NCBI RefSeq assembly: GCF_007830515.1
Contig: NZ_VLKT01000022.1
Location: 1-64,000, forward strand
From: Mesorhizobium tianshanense
Lineage (GTDB): Bacteria; Pseudomonadota; Alphaproteobacteria; Rhizobiales; Rhizobiaceae
DNA: 64,000 bases
Direction: 5' to 3'
Shown here: positions 62,735 through 64,000 of the stretch, one piece after another
Layout: each line of letters starts with the position of its first letter
Numbering within the stretch: position 1 is the first letter of the stretch
Program-made: the position numbers and the translations under genes
Notes under the pieces: model-generated
Told to the model about the DNA's origin: nothing
Databases searched by the model: none
What the model saw: the letters and a program-made list of their open reading frames with translations, nothing else

Positions 62735-64000
62735 ACGCGCTGACGGTCGTTCCCTATGCCGAATTCGGCATCCAGTCGAATTTCTCGTTCCTGCGCGGCG
62801 CCTCGAAACCGGAGGAGTTGGTGGTCGCGGCAAAGTTCCTGGGATTTTCGTCGATCGGGCTTGCCGACCGCAACACGGTGGCCGGCGTCGTGCGCGCCTG
62901 GCAGCAGGCCAAGGTGGAAGGCCTTTCCTATCATCCCGGCTGCCGCCTGGTGTTTGCCGACGGCACGCCTGATGTTCTCGCCTACCCGCAGGACCGCAAG
63001 GGCTGGGGCCATCTGTGCCGCATGCTGACGCAAGCCAATATGCGTGACGAAAGCGAGAAAGGCGCACCGCTTCTTTATCGCGACGACCTTTTCGAATGGG
63101 GCGATCTCATGTCGCTGGCGGTCCTGCCGGATCTGTCAGCGTCGGAGGAAGATGATCTTGCACTACTTAGCCGGCTCAAAGATCGCTTCGACAAGAACCT
63201 GCGGCTTGCCGTTGCACCGGACTATCACGGCAACGACCGCTTCCGCATTCAGCAGGCAGCCGCCATGGCCGAGGCATCAGGCATTCCGCTGATGGCGGCC
63301 AACGACGTTCTCTATCACACAGCCGAGCGGCGTCCGCTGCAGGACGTGCTGACGGCGATCCGCCTCAACGTGCCCGTCGCCGACGTAGGGCTGGAACTGG
63401 CGGCCAATGCCGAGCGTCATTTGAAGCCGCCAATGGAGATGGCGCGGCTTTTCCGCAGGCATCCGCAAGCACTGGCGGAAACGCTGCGCTTTGCCGGGGA
63501 ATTGACCTTCTCTCTCAGTGACCTCCAATACAACTATCCCGACGAACCGACGGAATCGGGCCTCGGGCCACAGGCCGAACTGGAAAGGCTGGCTCGGGAG
63601 GGGGCAGCCACGCGCTATCCGGCGGGCGTCCCTGCCAGTGTGACGAAGCGCATAGAGGAAGAGCTGGCTCTGATCGAGCGCCTGAACTACGCGCGCTATT
63701 TCCTGACTGTCTACGACATCGTCAAATACGCCCGCAGCCAGGACATACTCTGCCAGGGACGCGGCTCCGCCGCCAATTCGATCGTCTGCTTCTGCATCGG
63801 CATCACCGAAGTCGGACCCGACAGGATCGACGCGCTTTTCGAGCGCTTCATTTCCGAGGAAAGAAACGAGCCGCCCGACATCGATGTCGATTTCGAGCAT
63901 GAAAAGCGCGAAGTGGTCATCCAGTATATCTACGACAAATACAGCGCCAAGCGCACCGCGCTTGCCGCGGCCGTCATCAGCTATCGCGGCCGCTCGGCGC
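62731..64000 (+). CDS. dnaE2: Error-prone DNA polymerase DnaE2 (N-terminal part)
   Basis: 423 codons visible, continuing past the right edge. The start overlaps the imuB stop (ATGA). A PHP domain opens it: YAEFGIQSNFSFLRGASKPEEL, with the usual DnaE2 degeneration of the H-x-H metal site. The Pol III alpha core has LNYARYFLTVYDIVKYAR, GRGSAANSIVCFCIGITEVGP and PPDIDVDFEHEKREVVIQY with the catalytic Asp pair (about 382-388). Mutagenic translesion polymerase of the ImuB/ImuA system. Confidence 0.95.
   Translation, partial: MNALTVVPYAEFGIQSNFSFLRGASKPEELVVAAKFLGFSSIGLADRNTVAGVVRAWQQAKVEGLSYHPGCRLVFADGTPDVLAYPQDRKGWGHLCRMLTQANMRDESEKGAPLLYRDDLFEWGDLMSLAVLPDLSASEEDDLALLSRLKDRFDKNLRLAVAPDYHGNDRFRIQQAAAMAEASGIPLMAANDVLYHTAERRPLQDVLTAIRLNVPVADVGLELAANAERHLKPPMEMARLFRRHPQALAETLRFAGELTFSLSDLQYNYPDEPTESGLGPQAELERLAREGAATRYPAGVPASVTKRIEEELALIERLNYARYFLTVYDIVKYARSQDILCQGRGSAANSIVCFCIGITEVGPDRIDALFERFISEERNEPPDIDVDFEHEKREVVIQYIYDKYSAKRTALAAAVISYRGRSA

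Overview
The window is a G+C-rich (about 63% by eye) alphaproteobacterial chromosome segment, most like Mesorhizobium or a close member of the Rhizobiales/Phyllobacteriaceae. The clues are an Omp19-type lipoprotein, DUF2794, DUF1127, IalB, DUF1236 and DUF1737 proteins, the ffh-chorismate mutase-rpsP cluster, an alphaproteobacterial GAAC-N7-GAAC SOS box in front of imuA-imuB-dnaE2, and many rhizobial intergenic mosaic (RIME-like) palindromes. Assignment is by recognition of protein families, not by database search.

Layout. 0-0.2 kb: 5' end of an IS630-type transposase. 0.2-9 kb: housekeeping genes (zapE, omp19, a metallo-beta-lactamase-fold hydrolase, a DUF1328 peptide, dapF-mtaB-ftsY-yciB, a PPOX flavoprotein). 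9-11.8 kb: SMP-30 lactonase plus tautomerase, DUF1127, DUF2332. 11.8-14.5 kb: a minus-strand cytochrome c maturation operon (ccmA, ccmB, ccmD, ccmG, DUF2332) in which ccmC is absent; its place holds an Imm50-like reading frame split in two and a 36-codon ORF. 14.7-21.5 kb: acnA, a ceramidase-family membrane protein, DUF1223, DUF2794, GNAT, BI-1. 21.8-26 kb: an ABC permease/ATPase pair and an SGNH arylesterase. 26-31.5 kb: thpR, LMW-PTP, phhB, YkvA, IalB, rlmN, LysE. 31.7-38.4 kb: argG, a lytic transglycosylase, an amine oxidase, a zinc peptidase, an SH3/DUF1236 protein, a CPBP protease. 38.6-41.5 kb: ffh, chorismate mutase, rpsP, a glycine-zipper lipoprotein. 41.6-47.5 kb: DoxX, bestrophin, ACT protein, GNAT, asd, DEAD-box helicase. 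47.5-50 kb: a small accessory patch (broken IS110 element, cold-shock/DUF805 fusion, orphan gene). 50-53 kb: leuB, RidA, leuD, GNAT. 53-58.2 kb: FAD oxidoreductase and a DUF4173-response regulator-histidine kinase operon. 58.4-60.1 kb: CitE-like lyase, DUF1737, zincin. 60.2-64 kb: the SOS mutasome imuA-imuB-dnaE2, running off the right edge.

Most of the window is ordinary core genome. The strongest anomaly is the ccm operon. The native ccmB stop and native ccmD start are kept, but only about 480 bp lie between them, too little for ccmC. That space is filled by lower-G+C DNA whose frames are coupled by overlapping start/stop codons and resemble an Imm50 polymorphic-toxin immunity protein. Other points of interest are a palindromic repeat that has become the N-terminus of an ABC permease, the CSD-DUF805 fusion beside a decayed IS110 copy, and the long dual-coding imuA/imuB overlap. 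No tRNA, rRNA or CRISPR array was seen.
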